This document shows, piece by piece, positions 1 through 8,311 of a stretch of DNA of 64,000 bases (the first letter of the stretch is position 1; the number at the start of each line of letters is the position of its first letter). A program made the position numbers and the translations under genes. The notes under the pieces are model-generated. The model saw nothing but the letters and a program-made list of their open reading frames with translations. It did no database searches and was not told the DNA's origin. The DNA is from Falsiphaeobacter marinintestinus (GTDB lineage: Bacteria; Pseudomonadota; Alphaproteobacteria; Rhodobacterales; Rhodobacteraceae), in the NCBI RefSeq assembly GCF_007923355.1, contig NZ_VOGO01000004.1:248001-312000 (forward strand), in the 5' to 3' direction.

Positions 1-106
1 CGGGCCCTGACCAGCGCACATGCCAGCCAAACAGATCACACATCCAGGCTGCGCTGGCATCAGCGTCTGCAACGGTCATGTTGGTATGTTCAAGTGAAGC
101 GGTCAT
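1..106 (-). CDS. VOC (glyoxalase/dioxygenase fold) family protein, N-terminal fragment
   Basis: Only the first 35 codons lie in the window; the gene runs off the left edge. The start is ATG at 106-104, preceded on the minus strand by an AGAGGA ribosome binding site. The translated start (TASLEHTNMTVADADAS, then WMCDLFGW) matches the first beta strand and helix of a VOC module, in which a metal-binding His or Glu near residue 7 is common. The substrate cannot be told from this fragment. It is divergent from soxR across a 74-bp gap that holds a SoxR-like operator, so redox-responsive control is likely (inference). Confidence 0.7.
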   Translation of the reverse strand, partial: MTASLEHTNMTVADADASAAWMCDLFGWHVRWSGP

Positions 107-137
107 GATAAATCCTCTTGTTTGACTGACAGCATTA

Positions 138-168
138 GGTGTAATTGCTAAACCTAACTTTAGGTCAA
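138..168 (-). promoter_or_regulatory. SoxR-type operator within a 19-bp-spacer promoter
   Basis: On the minus strand a -35-like TTGACC (168-163) and a weak -10-like TACACC (143-138) are separated by 19 bp, the long spacer typical of MerR/SoxR-activated promoters. Within the spacer lies an imperfect palindrome with CTAAA and TTTAG arms (148-163), matching about 13 of 18 positions of the enteric SoxR box. Orientation and position favour activation of the VOC gene by the adjacent soxR product. The operator also abuts the soxR start, so autoregulation is possible. Confidence 0.6.
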
Positions 169-180
169 GGAAAAATTTTG

Positions 181-633
181 ATGGCAGCAAAGGGCTTATC
201 AATTGGTGCGTTGGCGGATCGGACGGGTTTGGCGGTGTCGGCGATTCGATACTATGAATCGCAGGGGCTGATCACGCCCTGGCGCAACGACGGCGGCCAG
301 CGGCGATTTGAACGGGCAGATATCCGGCGGCTCAGCTTTGTGATGATCGCACAGAAGTTCGGGTTCACCTTGCCCGAGATCCGCGCCTTGCTGGACCAGC
401 TTCCCGGCGGGCGAACGCCGACGCCGAAAGACTGGGCCGCAATCAGCGAAACCTTTCGCGAACATCTGGATGCCCGAATCGAAACGCTACAGAAGTTACG
501 CGACAATCTGGATGGTTGTATCGGTTGCGGCTGCCTGAGCTTGCCCAAATGCAAGCTCTATAACCCCGATGACCGGGCAAATGCCCGTGGCGCGGGACCC
601 AGATACCTGATGGGCGACGTTCCAGAGCCCTGA
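181..633 (+). CDS. soxR: Redox-sensitive transcriptional activator SoxR
   Basis: MerR-family regulator of 150 residues. The N-terminal winged helix-turn-helix (about residues 5-75) contains the typical AIRYYES and RNDGGQRRF segments. It is followed by a dimerisation helix and the CIGCGCLSLPKC cluster at about residues 113-124, whose four cysteines (C113, C116, C118, C124) ligate the [2Fe-2S] redox sensor of SoxR. In non-enteric bacteria SoxR usually responds to redox-active compounds and controls a few nearby genes rather than soxS. ATG at 181 is chosen because it aligns with the SoxR N-terminus; a TTG at 145 would lie inside the operator. The divergent VOC gene is the obvious candidate target. 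Confidence 0.93.
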   Translation: MAAKGLSIGALADRTGLAVSAIRYYESQGLITPWRNDGGQRRFERADIRRLSFVMIAQKFGFTLPEIRALLDQLPGGRTPTPKDWAAISETFREHLDARIETLQKLRDNLDGCIGCGCLSLPKCKLYNPDDRANARGAGPRYLMGDVPEP

Positions 634-636
634 ATT

Positions 637-649
637 GCTGCGATGCAGC
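637..649. promoter_or_regulatory. Candidate PhaR-like palindrome upstream of ETF-QO
   Basis: GCTGC-GAT-GCAGC is a perfect short palindrome that fits the CTGC-N3-GCAG form described for the PHA regulator PhaR of Paracoccus. It lies about 112 bp upstream of the ETF-QO start in a 127-bp gap with no other clear signal. A 13-bp palindrome can occur by chance, so this is weak unless supported by the stronger site upstream of phaA. Confidence 0.3.
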
Positions 650-760
650 CCTTTGCCGCAGTGTTACGATTGACCGCTTCGCTTGCCAAAGGGTATGCAC
701 CCACGAAAGAATGTTGCGCCAGCAGCCCCAGCTGGGACCAGTTAGCCAAGGAGCCCCAAA

Positions 761-2413
761 ATGGCCGAGATTGAACGCGAAGCGATGGAATATGACGTTG
801 TGATCGTCGGCGCAGGCCCTGCGGGTCTGTCGGCTGCCATTCGTCTGAAACAGCTGGATGCAGACCTGACCGTCGTTGTCCTTGAAAAGGGCTCGGAAGT
901 GGGCGCGCATATCCTGTCGGGTGCGGTTCTGGACCCGTGCGGCCTGAACGAGCTGATCCCGGACTGGAAAGAAAAAGGCGCACCGCTGAACACGCCGGTG
1001 AAGGAAGACAAGTTCTACATGCTGGGTGAAGCCGGCGCCTTGCGGATCCCGAATTTTCCGATGCCGCCGCTGATGAACAACCACGGCAACTATATCGTTT
1101 CGATGGGCAATGTCTGCCGCTGGATGGCTGAACAGGCCGAAGAGCTGGGTGTTGAAATTTTCCCGGGCATGGCGTGCTCTGATCTGGTTTATGGCGACAA
1201 TGGCGAAGTCAAAGGCGTCGTGGCAGGTGTCTTCGGGCTTGAGCCCGACGGATCCATCGGACCCAACACCGAACCGGGCATGGAACTGCACGGCAAGTAT
1301 GTGTTCCTGTCCGAAGGCGTGCGCGGATCGCTGGCGAAAGAGGTCATCGAGAAATACGACCTTCAGTCAGGCAAAGAACCGCAGAAATTCGGCCTGGGCA
1401 TGAAAGAGATCTGGGAAATCGACCCGGACAAGCACAAGGAAGGGTCGGTCACCCATACGATGGGCTGGCCGCTGAACTCCAATGCCGGTGGTGGATCGTT
1501 CATCTACCACATTGACAACAATCAGGTTTACGTCGGCTTCGTGGTTCACCTGAACTATCAGAACCCGTACCTGTTCCCCTATATGGAGTTCCAGCGCTTC
1601 AAGCATCACCCGATGGTCGCGGAACTGCTGAAGGGCGGCAAACGCGTTGCCTATGGCGCGCGGGCAATCTCGGAAGGTGGATACCAGTCCATGCCCAAGA
1701 TGGTCGCGCCGGGCGTGGCATTGCTGGGCTGTTCGGTCGGCATGGTCAATGTCCCCCGGATCAAAGGCAACCACAATGCGATGCTGTCGGGTATGGCGGC
1801 AGCCGAGGCCGCCTTTAAGGCAATCCAGGGTGGTCGATCGGGTGACGAACTGTCCGATTATGAAGTCGAGGTGCGCAACGGCGAGATCGGTAATGACCTG
1901 AAGAAGGTCAAGAACGTCAAACCGATGTGGTCAAAATGGGGCCTCAATGCCTCGCTCGCGCTGGGCGGGTTCGATATGTGGTGGAACACTGTGTTCGGCG
2001 GCTCGCTGTTCGGCACGCTGAAACATGGCAAGAACGACGCCGAGGCCACGGGTCAGGCTGAACGGTTTGAACCCATCGATTATCCCAAACCGGATGGCGT
2101 ACTCAGCTTTGATCGTCTGACCAACGTGTCTTTTGCGATGACCAACCACGAAGAAAGCCAGCCCTGCCACTTGCAGCTGAAAGACCCCAATATCCCGATC
2201 GTGATGAACCTGCGCAAATACGCCGAACCGGCGCAGCGCTATTGTCCGGCGGGCGTCTACGAAGTGGTTGAAGAAGAAGGCAAGGACCCGCGCTTTGTGA
2301 TCAACTTCCAGAATTGCGTGCATTGCAAGACCTGCGATATCAAAGACCCCAGCCAGAATATCAACTGGGTGACCCCGCAGGGCGGCGACGGGCCGAATTA
2401 TCCCAACATGTAG
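761..2413 (+). CDS. Electron transfer flavoprotein-ubiquinone oxidoreductase (ETF-QO)
   Basis: Membrane-associated FAD and [4Fe-4S] enzyme that passes electrons from reduced ETF (fatty-acid, amino-acid and dimethylglycine dehydrogenases) to ubiquinone. The N-terminal Rossmann motif VGAGPAGLSAA is at about residues 14-24. The C-terminal ferredoxin-like part carries Cys495 (CPAGVYE) and the CVHCKTC group (C519, C522, C525), the family's four cluster ligands. At 550 residues it is full length for the family. The start is ATG at 761 with AAGGAG just upstream. A TPR protein and ispE follow on the same strand after a 103-bp gap. A PhaR-like palindrome lies upstream. Confidence 0.96.
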   Translation: MAEIEREAMEYDVVIVGAGPAGLSAAIRLKQLDADLTVVVLEKGSEVGAHILSGAVLDPCGLNELIPDWKEKGAPLNTPVKEDKFYMLGEAGALRIPNFPMPPLMNNHGNYIVSMGNVCRWMAEQAEELGVEIFPGMACSDLVYGDNGEVKGVVAGVFGLEPDGSIGPNTEPGMELHGKYVFLSEGVRGSLAKEVIEKYDLQSGKEPQKFGLGMKEIWEIDPDKHKEGSVTHTMGWPLNSNAGGGSFIYHIDNNQVYVGFVVHLNYQNPYLFPYMEFQRFKHHPMVAELLKGGKRVAYGARAISEGGYQSMPKMVAPGVALLGCSVGMVNVPRIKGNHNAMLSGMAAAEAAFKAIQGGRSGDELSDYEVEVRNGEIGNDLKKVKNVKPMWSKWGLNASLALGGFDMWWNTVFGGSLFGTLKHGKNDAEATGQAERFEPIDYPKPDGVLSFDRLTNVSFAMTNHEESQPCHLQLKDPNIPIVMNLRKYAEPAQRYCPAGVYEVVEEEGKDPRFVINFQNCVHCKTCDIKDPSQNINWVTPQGGDGPNYPNM

Positions 2414-2516
2414 GCAGAAAACCGGCAATGGTGCCTGCGAACCGGCTTGCGCCATTGCCTCGCCCCCCTGAACGCCCTAGCTTGCAGGACAACGCAAGAA
2501 AAAGAGGCGGTTTCAG

Positions 2517-4247
2517 GTGATTTCCTACCTTCGTACAGCAGTTGCAGCAGCCGCCCTGGCCGTATCGTTCGCACCGGTGGCCCAAGCCCAGGTGACAGTA
2601 ACTGTCCAGTCAGGCGCAGGTGCCTATCTGGCCGCCCGACAAGCGCTTTTCCAAAGCGATTTCTCTGAGGCCGCTGACTATTATGCCCGCGCATTGGCCG
2701 CTGACAGCAAGAACCCGGCCCTGCTGGAAAACCTTGTACTATCGCAACTGGCCTTGGGCCAGATCGACAAAGCCCTGCCCGTGGCCAAAGTCATGCAATC
2801 CGAAGGGCTGGACAGCCAGGTCGCCAACATGGTTACCGTCGCTGGCCTGATCAAAGCGCAGGATTTTGCCGCCCTGCTGGAACTCTCACCAGAAACCCAG
2901 GGCATCGGCCCGCTGGTCGATGGGTTGGTTGCTGCCTGGGCGCATATGGGGGCTGGATCGGTCTCCAAAGCGCTCGAACAATTCGACAAGGTCGCCGATG
3001 AAAACGGCCTGCGCAGCTTTGCATTGTATCACAAGGCCATGGCGCTGGCCTTGGTGGGCGATTTCGAAGGTGCCGAGGCGATCTATGCCGATGAAAGCGG
3101 CGGCATCATTTCGATGACACGCCGCGCCGCCATGGCCCGGGTTGAAATCTTGTCACAACTCGACAGAAACCCGGAAGCGATGGAGATGCTTGCCAATGCG
3201 TTCGGAGCTGGCCTTGACCCCAGCCTGACCGACATGGCTGACCGCCTTGCCGCTGGCGAAACCCTGCCGTTCAGCCATGTGTCCAGGGTCCAGGATGGCA
3301 TGGCCGAGGTGTTTTTCACCATCGGCGCGGCCCTGAACGGCGAAGCGGCGGATGACTATGCGCTCATCTACGGCCGCGTCGCCACCTATCTGCGCCCCGA
3401 TCACATCGATGCGCTGTTGCTCAGCGCGGAACTGCTGGATGAACTTGGCCAGTTTGATCTGTCCGTGGCGACCTATCGTCAGGTGCCAACCTCCAGCCCC
3501 GATTATTATGCCGCCGAACTTGGCCGCGCCGAAGTCCTGCGCCGGGCTGGCAAACCCGACGCTGCGATCGAGGTTCTGGAACAGCTGTCGCGCAGCTATC
3601 CGACCCTGCCTCTGGTGCATTCGTCGCTGGGCGATCTGATGCGGCAGCAAGAAGACTATGCTGGTGCGGTGGCAGCATATGACCGCGCGCTCGACTTCAC
3701 AGAACAAGACGCGCCGTCGCGCTGGTTCCTGTTGTATGCCCGCGGGATCAGCCATGAACGTCTGAAGGATTGGTCCAAGTCCGAAGCCGATTTTCGCGCC
3801 GCGCTGGACCTGAACCCGGGCCAGCCCCAGGTGTTGAACTATCTCGGCTATTCGCTGGTCGAAAAGCACGAAAAACTGGACGAAGCGCTGGACATGATCG
3901 AACGCGCCGTCGCGGCGCGTCCTGACAGCGGCTATATCGTCGACAGCCTCGGGTGGGTGTTGTTCCGACTTGGCCGGTATAACGAGGCCGTCGATCAAAT
4001 GGAGCGGGCCGTCGAGCTTATGGCCGTTGATCCGGTGGTCAACGACCATCTGGGGGACGTCTATTGGGCCGTGGGCCGCAAGCTTGAGGCCGAGTTTCAA
4101 TGGAAACGCGCGCTCAGCTTCATCGATCCCGAAGACACCGATGGCGAAGCCGATCCCGACCGGATCCGCAGCAAACTGGAAATCGGTCTTGATGCCGTCC
4201 TCGCCAAAGAAGGCGCCGCGCCCCTGACCGTGGCCAATGACGATTGA
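2517..4247 (+). CDS. Exported tetratricopeptide-repeat protein
   Basis: 576 residues beginning with GTG at 2517 after an AGAGGCGG ribosome binding site. Residues 1-25 form a signal peptide ending AQAQ, so the protein is probably periplasmic or outer-membrane associated. Nearly all of the rest consists of helical repeats of TPR type; the clearest are at about residues 365-510 (for example YAGAVAAYDRAL, NYLGYSLVE and DSLGWVLFRLGRYNEAVDQ). TPRs mediate protein-protein contacts, and no catalytic domain is visible. Its 3' end overlaps ispE by 11 bp, so the two are probably translated together. The partner and role are unknown. Confidence 0.85.
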   Translation: MISYLRTAVAAAALAVSFAPVAQAQVTVTVQSGAGAYLAARQALFQSDFSEAADYYARALAADSKNPALLENLVLSQLALGQIDKALPVAKVMQSEGLDSQVANMVTVAGLIKAQDFAALLELSPETQGIGPLVDGLVAAWAHMGAGSVSKALEQFDKVADENGLRSFALYHKAMALALVGDFEGAEAIYADESGGIISMTRRAAMARVEILSQLDRNPEAMEMLANAFGAGLDPSLTDMADRLAAGETLPFSHVSRVQDGMAEVFFTIGAALNGEAADDYALIYGRVATYLRPDHIDALLLSAELLDELGQFDLSVATYRQVPTSSPDYYAAELGRAEVLRRAGKPDAAIEVLEQLSRSYPTLPLVHSSLGDLMRQQEDYAGAVAAYDRALDFTEQDAPSRWFLLYARGISHERLKDWSKSEADFRAALDLNPGQPQVLNYLGYSLVEKHEKLDEALDMIERAVAARPDSGYIVDSLGWVLFRLGRYNEAVDQMERAVELMAVDPVVNDHLGDVYWAVGRKLEAEFQWKRALSFIDPEDTDGEADPDRIRSKLEIGLDAVLAKEGAAPLTVANDD

Positions 4248-5058
4248 GGTCTTCGCCCCGGCAAAGATCAACCTGACCCTGCATGTGACCGGCCAGCGCG
4301 AGGATTGCTATCACCTGCTCGACAGTCTGGTGGTGTTCGCAGATATCGGGGATACAATTTGCGTCAGGGATGCCGCCGATCTGTCACTGACCCTGGATGG
4401 CCCTGAAGCTGCGTCTCTTGCCGTTGAACCTGACAACCTCGTGCTGCGTGCGGCTCGTTTGCTGGCAGACAAGGGCGCGGCAATCAAATTGACCAAGCGA
4501 CTGCCGGTGGCCTCGGGCATCGGTGGCGGGTCCGCCGATGCGGCAGCGACACTGCGGGCGCTAAGCCGCCTGTGGAGCCTTCCGATACCTGACCTTGCGG
4601 CGCTGCTGCCGCTTGGGGCCGACGTGCCCGTGTGCCTCGACACGGCCCCCCGTCGTATGCTCGGAATCGGAGATATCCTGCGCCCGGCCCCCCCTTTGCC
4701 GGATATGGACATCCTGCTGGTCAATCCCCGCGTCAGCGTGCCGACCCCATCCGTCTTCACCGCACTTCGGCAAAAGCAGAACCCGGCCATGTCAGTCAAT
4801 CTGCCGCGATGGTCCGGGGTGCCTGATTTCATCGCCTGGCTGAAAACGTGCCGTAATGACCTGCAAGCCCCCGCCATTGCACTGCAGCCGGTCATTGTAG
4901 AAACGCTTGGCATGCTGGAAGCCACCGGTGCCTTACATGTTGGCATGTCCGGATCCGGCGCCACCTGCTTTGCCCTGTTTCCACAGGACGGCAGTGCAGC
5001 TCAGGCGGCCCGCCGTGTCCGGCCTGACTGGTGGCGCGCGCACGGAAAGCTTCTGTAA
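4237..5058 (+). CDS. ispE: 4-diphosphocytidyl-2-C-methyl-D-erythritol kinase
   Basis: GHMP-family kinase that phosphorylates CDP-methylerythritol at the 2-hydroxyl, the fourth step of the MEP isoprenoid pathway. The N-terminus FAPAKINLTLHVTGQR and the ATP-binding glycine-rich segment PVASGIGGGSADAA (about residues 88-101) are diagnostic. The C-terminal GMSGSGATCFALF is the third GHMP motif. At 273 residues it is near the usual 280. The start is ATG at 4237, inside the end of the TPR gene. The convergent polyprenyl synthase gene next door uses the isoprenoid units this pathway makes. Confidence 0.96.
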   Translation: MTIEVFAPAKINLTLHVTGQREDCYHLLDSLVVFADIGDTICVRDAADLSLTLDGPEAASLAVEPDNLVLRAARLLADKGAAIKLTKRLPVASGIGGGSADAAATLRALSRLWSLPIPDLAALLPLGADVPVCLDTAPRRMLGIGDILRPAPPLPDMDILLVNPRVSVPTPSVFTALRQKQNPAMSVNLPRWSGVPDFIAWLKTCRNDLQAPAIALQPVIVETLGMLEATGALHVGMSGSGATCFALFPQDGSAAQAARRVRPDWWRAHGKLL

Positions 5059-5067
5059 GCCTACCTG

Positions 5068-5110
5068 CTTCTTTCTTGTTATAAATACCCAAAGGGGGCA
5101 ACGCCCCCCG
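5068..5110 (+). terminator. Hairpin terminator in a recurring intergenic repeat
   Basis: Downstream of ispE, a T-rich stretch and TATAAATACCC lead into a GGGGGC-AAC-GCCCCC hairpin (5094-5108). The convergent gene ends at 5119. The same layout (TTG, A/T-rich AAATA, CCC/GGG, then a GC hairpin) recurs downstream of the ATP-grasp gene (23.1 kb) and the MAPEG gene (35.9 kb, opposite strand). No good T-tract follows the stem, so termination is inferred from position. Confidence 0.5.
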
Positions 5111-5118
5111 AACCGGGC

Positions 5119-6117
5119 TCAGTTCAGACGCGACACCACGTAATCCGCCAGATCGTACAGCATCCCGCGAATTGGGTGGTCGGGTAAGGCATCCAGAGCT
5201 GTTTTGGCCTTTTCGGCCCAGGCCCGCGCGTCGTCCCGCGTGGCCGCGAGCGTGGCATATTTGGCCATCAACTCCAGAGCATGCTCCAGATCGCCGTCGC
5301 CTTGTTTGCCCTTTTCGATGGTGCGCTCCCAAAAGGCGCGCTCGTCCGATGTGGCCTGTGCGACGGCTTTGATCACCGGCAGGGTCAGCTTGCGTTCCCG
5401 GAAATCGTCGCCGACGTTCTTGCCAGTTGCAGCACTGCTGCCTTGATAGTCCAGCAGGTCATCCGCGATCTGAAACGCTATTCCCAGCGCGTCGCCATAG
5501 TCAAACAGCGCCTGAACCGCATCTTCGGATGCCCCCGCGATCACGCCGCCGGCTTCGGTCGCGGCCGAAAACAACGCCGCCGTCTTGCCACGGACCACTT
5601 GCAGGTAAATCGCCTCATCGGTCGCCAAATCCTGTGCGGCTGTCATCTGCAGCACTTCCCCTTCGGCAATCGTCGCGGACGCATTGGCCAGAATATCGAG
5701 CACCTTCAGCGACCCGGTTTCCACCATCAGCTGAAAACTGCGCGCAAACAGGTAATCGCCGACCAGAACGCTGGATTTATTATCCCAAAGCAAGTTCGCC
5801 GTGGGTCGCCCACGCCGCTGCCCGCTTTCATCCACCACGTCGTCATGCAGCAACGTCGCGGTGTGGATGAACTCGACGGTGGCGGCCAGTTTCACGTGAT
5901 CCGCCCCCTCGTACCCGCACAGCCGCGCTGCGGCCAGCGTCAGCATCGGGCGCAGGCGCTTGCCACCTGCTTCGACCAGATGTGCGGTTACCTCCGGAAT
6001 GCGCGGCGCGTGATCCGACGCCATACGCTCGCGGATCAACACATTTACGGCGTCCATCTCGCCTGACAGCACATCGGCCAGACGGTCATGCGGTTTGCTG
6101 ACGGTCGTGATATTCAT
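5119..6117 (-). CDS. ispB: Long-chain polyprenyl diphosphate synthase (ubiquinone side chain)
   Basis: Trans-prenyltransferase that condenses farnesyl diphosphate with several isopentenyl diphosphates. The two aspartate-rich Mg-binding motifs are clear: DDVVDESGQRRGRPT near residue 92 and QIADDLLDYQG near residue 218. The 332-residue length and the IspB/DdsA-like N-terminus (MDAVNVLIRERM) point to octaprenyl or decaprenyl synthase supplying the ubiquinone tail; chain length cannot be read from the sequence. Alphaproteobacteria often make Q-10, so decaprenyl is plausible. It is convergent with ispE and divergent from the DUF2007 gene. Confidence 0.9.
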   Translation of the reverse strand: MNITTVSKPHDRLADVLSGEMDAVNVLIRERMASDHAPRIPEVTAHLVEAGGKRLRPMLTLAAARLCGYEGADHVKLAATVEFIHTATLLHDDVVDESGQRRGRPTANLLWDNKSSVLVGDYLFARSFQLMVETGSLKVLDILANASATIAEGEVLQMTAAQDLATDEAIYLQVVRGKTAALFSAATEAGGVIAGASEDAVQALFDYGDALGIAFQIADDLLDYQGSSAATGKNVGDDFRERKLTLPVIKAVAQATSDERAFWERTIEKGKQGDGDLEHALELMAKYATLAATRDDARAWAEKAKTALDALPDHPIRGMLYDLADYVVSRLN

Positions 6118-6172
6118 AATGTCCCGTTTGCAAGGCTCGACAATCCCCGCGCCTTGCCCTTAGATCCCCTTC

Positions 6173-6388
6173 ATGAAGGAACTGCTCCGAAGTACCGATC
6201 CCACCGTGATGGCATTCGCCTCAGCCCTTCTTGAGGGTGAGGGTATAGACTGCTTTCAAATGGACGTAAATATGAGCATCCTCGAAGGTGGCATCGGGAT
6301 TTTCCCCCGCCGTTTGATGGTCCGTGAGGACGATTATCCGGCAGCGCTTCGGGTTGTGAAAGACAATCAGATTCCCTTGGGACAGTGA
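6173..6388 (+). CDS. DUF2007 domain small protein
   Basis: 71-residue protein matching the DUF2007 family (putative signal-transducing protein). It begins KELLRSTDPTVMAFASALLEGEGI and contains RRLMVREDDYPAALRVV, a compact alpha-beta fold. The function is unknown. Its stop overlaps the GTG start of the downstream methyltransferase in a GTGA junction (6385-6388), so the two are probably translationally coupled. This pairing is common in Rhodobacterales and may point to a translation-related role (inference). Confidence 0.82.
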   Translation: MKELLRSTDPTVMAFASALLEGEGIDCFQMDVNMSILEGGIGIFPRRLMVREDDYPAALRVVKDNQIPLGQ

Positions 6389-7152
6389 GCGGTTTTTCGG
6401 ACCAGGACCTGACCCTTGACGGGTTTTTGGGCGGGGCATTGCAGTTGTGGCAGCCGCGCCACGGATATCGCGCCGGCGTGGATCCGGTGTTTCTGGCGGC
6501 TTGCGTGCCTGCACGGGCCGGTCAGGCGGTTCTTGAGCTTGGATGCGGGGCAGGGGCCGCGATTTTATGTCTTGGACGCAGGATTGACGGTCTGCATCTG
6601 GTAGGTGTCGAACTGCAAGATGACTATGCGCAATTGGCTGAGCGCAACGCCGACAACAACGGTCTTGCGCTTGAGGTCATTCGGGCAGATCTGACTGCAC
6701 TTCCGACGGATCTGAGGCAACGCCAGTTCGATCACATCATCGCCAACCCACCCTATTTCCGGGTTGGTGCCCATACGGGTGCGACCGATCCGGGCCGCCA
6801 GACGGCTTTGGGGGGCGAAACACCACTAACAGATTGGATCGCCGTTGCCGCAAAACGGCTTGCGCCGCGTGGGGCGCTGCACATGATCCAAAGAACCGAC
6901 CGCCTGCCCGAAATGCTGTCCGCCTGTGCGGGTAGGCTGGGCTCAGTCGAAATCCTGCCGCTTGCCGCCCGCACGGGCAGGGCGCCGGACCTTGTAATCT
7001 TGCGGGCCCGCAAAGGCGGTCGTGCGGCGTTTCGCCTGCATGCGCCGCTTATTTTGCATGCAGGTGATCGCCATGACCGCGATGGCGACAGCTATCTCCC
7101 CGAAATTTCGAACATTCTTCGGCACGGAAAGGCACTTGCCTGGCCATCGTAA
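6385..7152 (+). CDS. TrmN6/YfiC-like N6-adenine methyltransferase
   Basis: 255-residue SAM-dependent methyltransferase. The glycine-rich SAM motif VLELGCGAGAA lies at residues 49-59 and the NPPY catalytic motif of N6-adenine and amino methyltransferases at 121-124. The N-terminal LDGFLGGALQLWQPRHGYRAG resembles tRNA1(Val) A37 N6-methyltransferase (TrmN6/YfiC), so tRNA is the likely substrate, though other RNA or protein substrates cannot be excluded. The GTG start overlaps the DUF2007 stop. Confidence 0.8.
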   Translation: MSGFSDQDLTLDGFLGGALQLWQPRHGYRAGVDPVFLAACVPARAGQAVLELGCGAGAAILCLGRRIDGLHLVGVELQDDYAQLAERNADNNGLALEVIRADLTALPTDLRQRQFDHIIANPPYFRVGAHTGATDPGRQTALGGETPLTDWIAVAAKRLAPRGALHMIQRTDRLPEMLSACAGRLGSVEILPLAARTGRAPDLVILRARKGGRAAFRLHAPLILHAGDRHDRDGDSYLPEISNILRHGKALAWPS

Positions 7153-7280
7153 CGGCCAGACTTCGCTCACGTGACGAATTGTCGAAAGTTTTGTGACGAC
7201 TGCACTGCGTCTGCGGCGTGACAGGTCGGATTTTCTGTGCTCAACTCGTCAGGCTTATTCAGAAACAGGAGAGTATCGAC

Positions 7281-7445
7281 ATGAGCGTCAGCGCACACGT
7301 AATCGAACTTAAGAAAAAGCACGAGAACCTGAGTGTAGAGGTCGAACAGGCCGAACGTGCTCCGGGTATGGACGCGCTGCAAATCTCGACCCTGAAAAAG
7401 CAAAAATTACGACTTAAAGAAGAGATCGAGCGCCTATCCTCCTAG
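7281..7445 (+). CDS. DUF465 (YdcH-like) small coiled-coil protein
   Basis: 54 residues, with ATG at 7281 and an ACAGGAGAG ribosome binding site. The charged helical sequence (HVIELKKKHENLSVEVEQAE, then TLKKQKLRLKEEIERL) is typical of the YdcH/SlyX-like DUF465 family, predicted to form a helical hairpin. The function is unknown. Its last four bases overlap the convergent EamA transporter gene. Confidence 0.85.
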   Translation: MSVSAHVIELKKKHENLSVEVEQAERAPGMDALQISTLKKQKLRLKEEIERLSS

Positions 7446-8311
7446 GCCGATTTCATGCTGGCGCGCGCGGCCATTGCTGCGCCGCCGGTGATAAGCAACG
7501 CCGCCAAGACCAACATCCACGTTGGCGCAGCGATGCCAACCGCAACCAAGATCAACGTCGACAACAACGGTGCTGCATACGACATCGTGCCAAGCATCTG
7601 AATGTCCCCGCGTTTTACCCCGATATCCCAGACATAAAACGCCAACCCGACAGGGCCAAGGCCAAGGCCGATCGTGGCCATCCAGCCGATTGTGTCTTGC
7701 GGCCAGACGGTGTCTTCGATTGCCAGATGCAGGCCGGTCGAAAGGACCGCGGTGGCCAGACAGAACACCGCGACGGAACTGGTCGGCGCAGTGCCCAATT
7801 TGCGTGAAAACACCGAATACCCTGACCAAGTCAGCGCGCACAGCAGGGCCAGAGCGTAACCGGGCAGGTGCTCGGTCTGAAAACCCGCCCCGCCGCCGCC
7901 TGTAATGATCAGCGCAGCACCAGCGAACCCCAGCAAGGCCCCGACTAGGTGGCCCGCACGCAGTGATTCGCCGGGCAGGAGGCCCGAAAACAGCACGATC
8001 AGCAACGGCCAGAGATAGGCGATCAACCCGGCCTCGGCAGCGGGCGCCAGCCGCAGGGCTGAAAAGTAAAGCGCATGGTAGCCAAATAATCCCAATGTTC
8101 CAAAGGCATAGACCTTCCACGACACATCGCGCAGCTGCGCCAGACCACCGGTTGCCGAGGTCCAGATCAGCCCCAAAATTCCGCCGATGGTGAAGCAGAT
8201 CGCGTTCAGCAAAAGCGGAGGCGTTGGTGCCGATTTCACAGTTAAAAGCGCCAGAAGCGCCCACAAAAGAACAGCGATAAAGCCGATGGCTGTTGCGCGG
8301 GCACGTGTCAT
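7442..8311 (-). CDS. EamA/DMT-superfamily exporter, YddG-like
   Basis: 289-residue inner-membrane protein with about ten hydrophobic segments, built from two EamA repeats. The N-terminus (MTRARATAIGFIAVLLWALL) resembles YddG-type aromatic amino acid exporters, but substrate assignment within the DMT superfamily is unreliable. Its ATG (8311) overlaps the TGA of the upstream LysR gene, so regulator and transporter form a two-gene unit. This suggests that the LysR protein controls export of its own ligand or of a related metabolite (inference). Confidence 0.85.
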   Translation of the reverse strand: MTRARATAIGFIAVLLWALLALLTVKSAPTPPLLLNAICFTIGGILGLIWTSATGGLAQLRDVSWKVYAFGTLGLFGYHALYFSALRLAPAAEAGLIAYLWPLLIVLFSGLLPGESLRAGHLVGALLGFAGAALIITGGGGAGFQTEHLPGYALALLCALTWSGYSVFSRKLGTAPTSSVAVFCLATAVLSTGLHLAIEDTVWPQDTIGWMATIGLGLGPVGLAFYVWDIGVKRGDIQMLGTMSYAAPLLSTLILVAVGIAAPTWMLVLAALLITGGAAMAARASMKSA

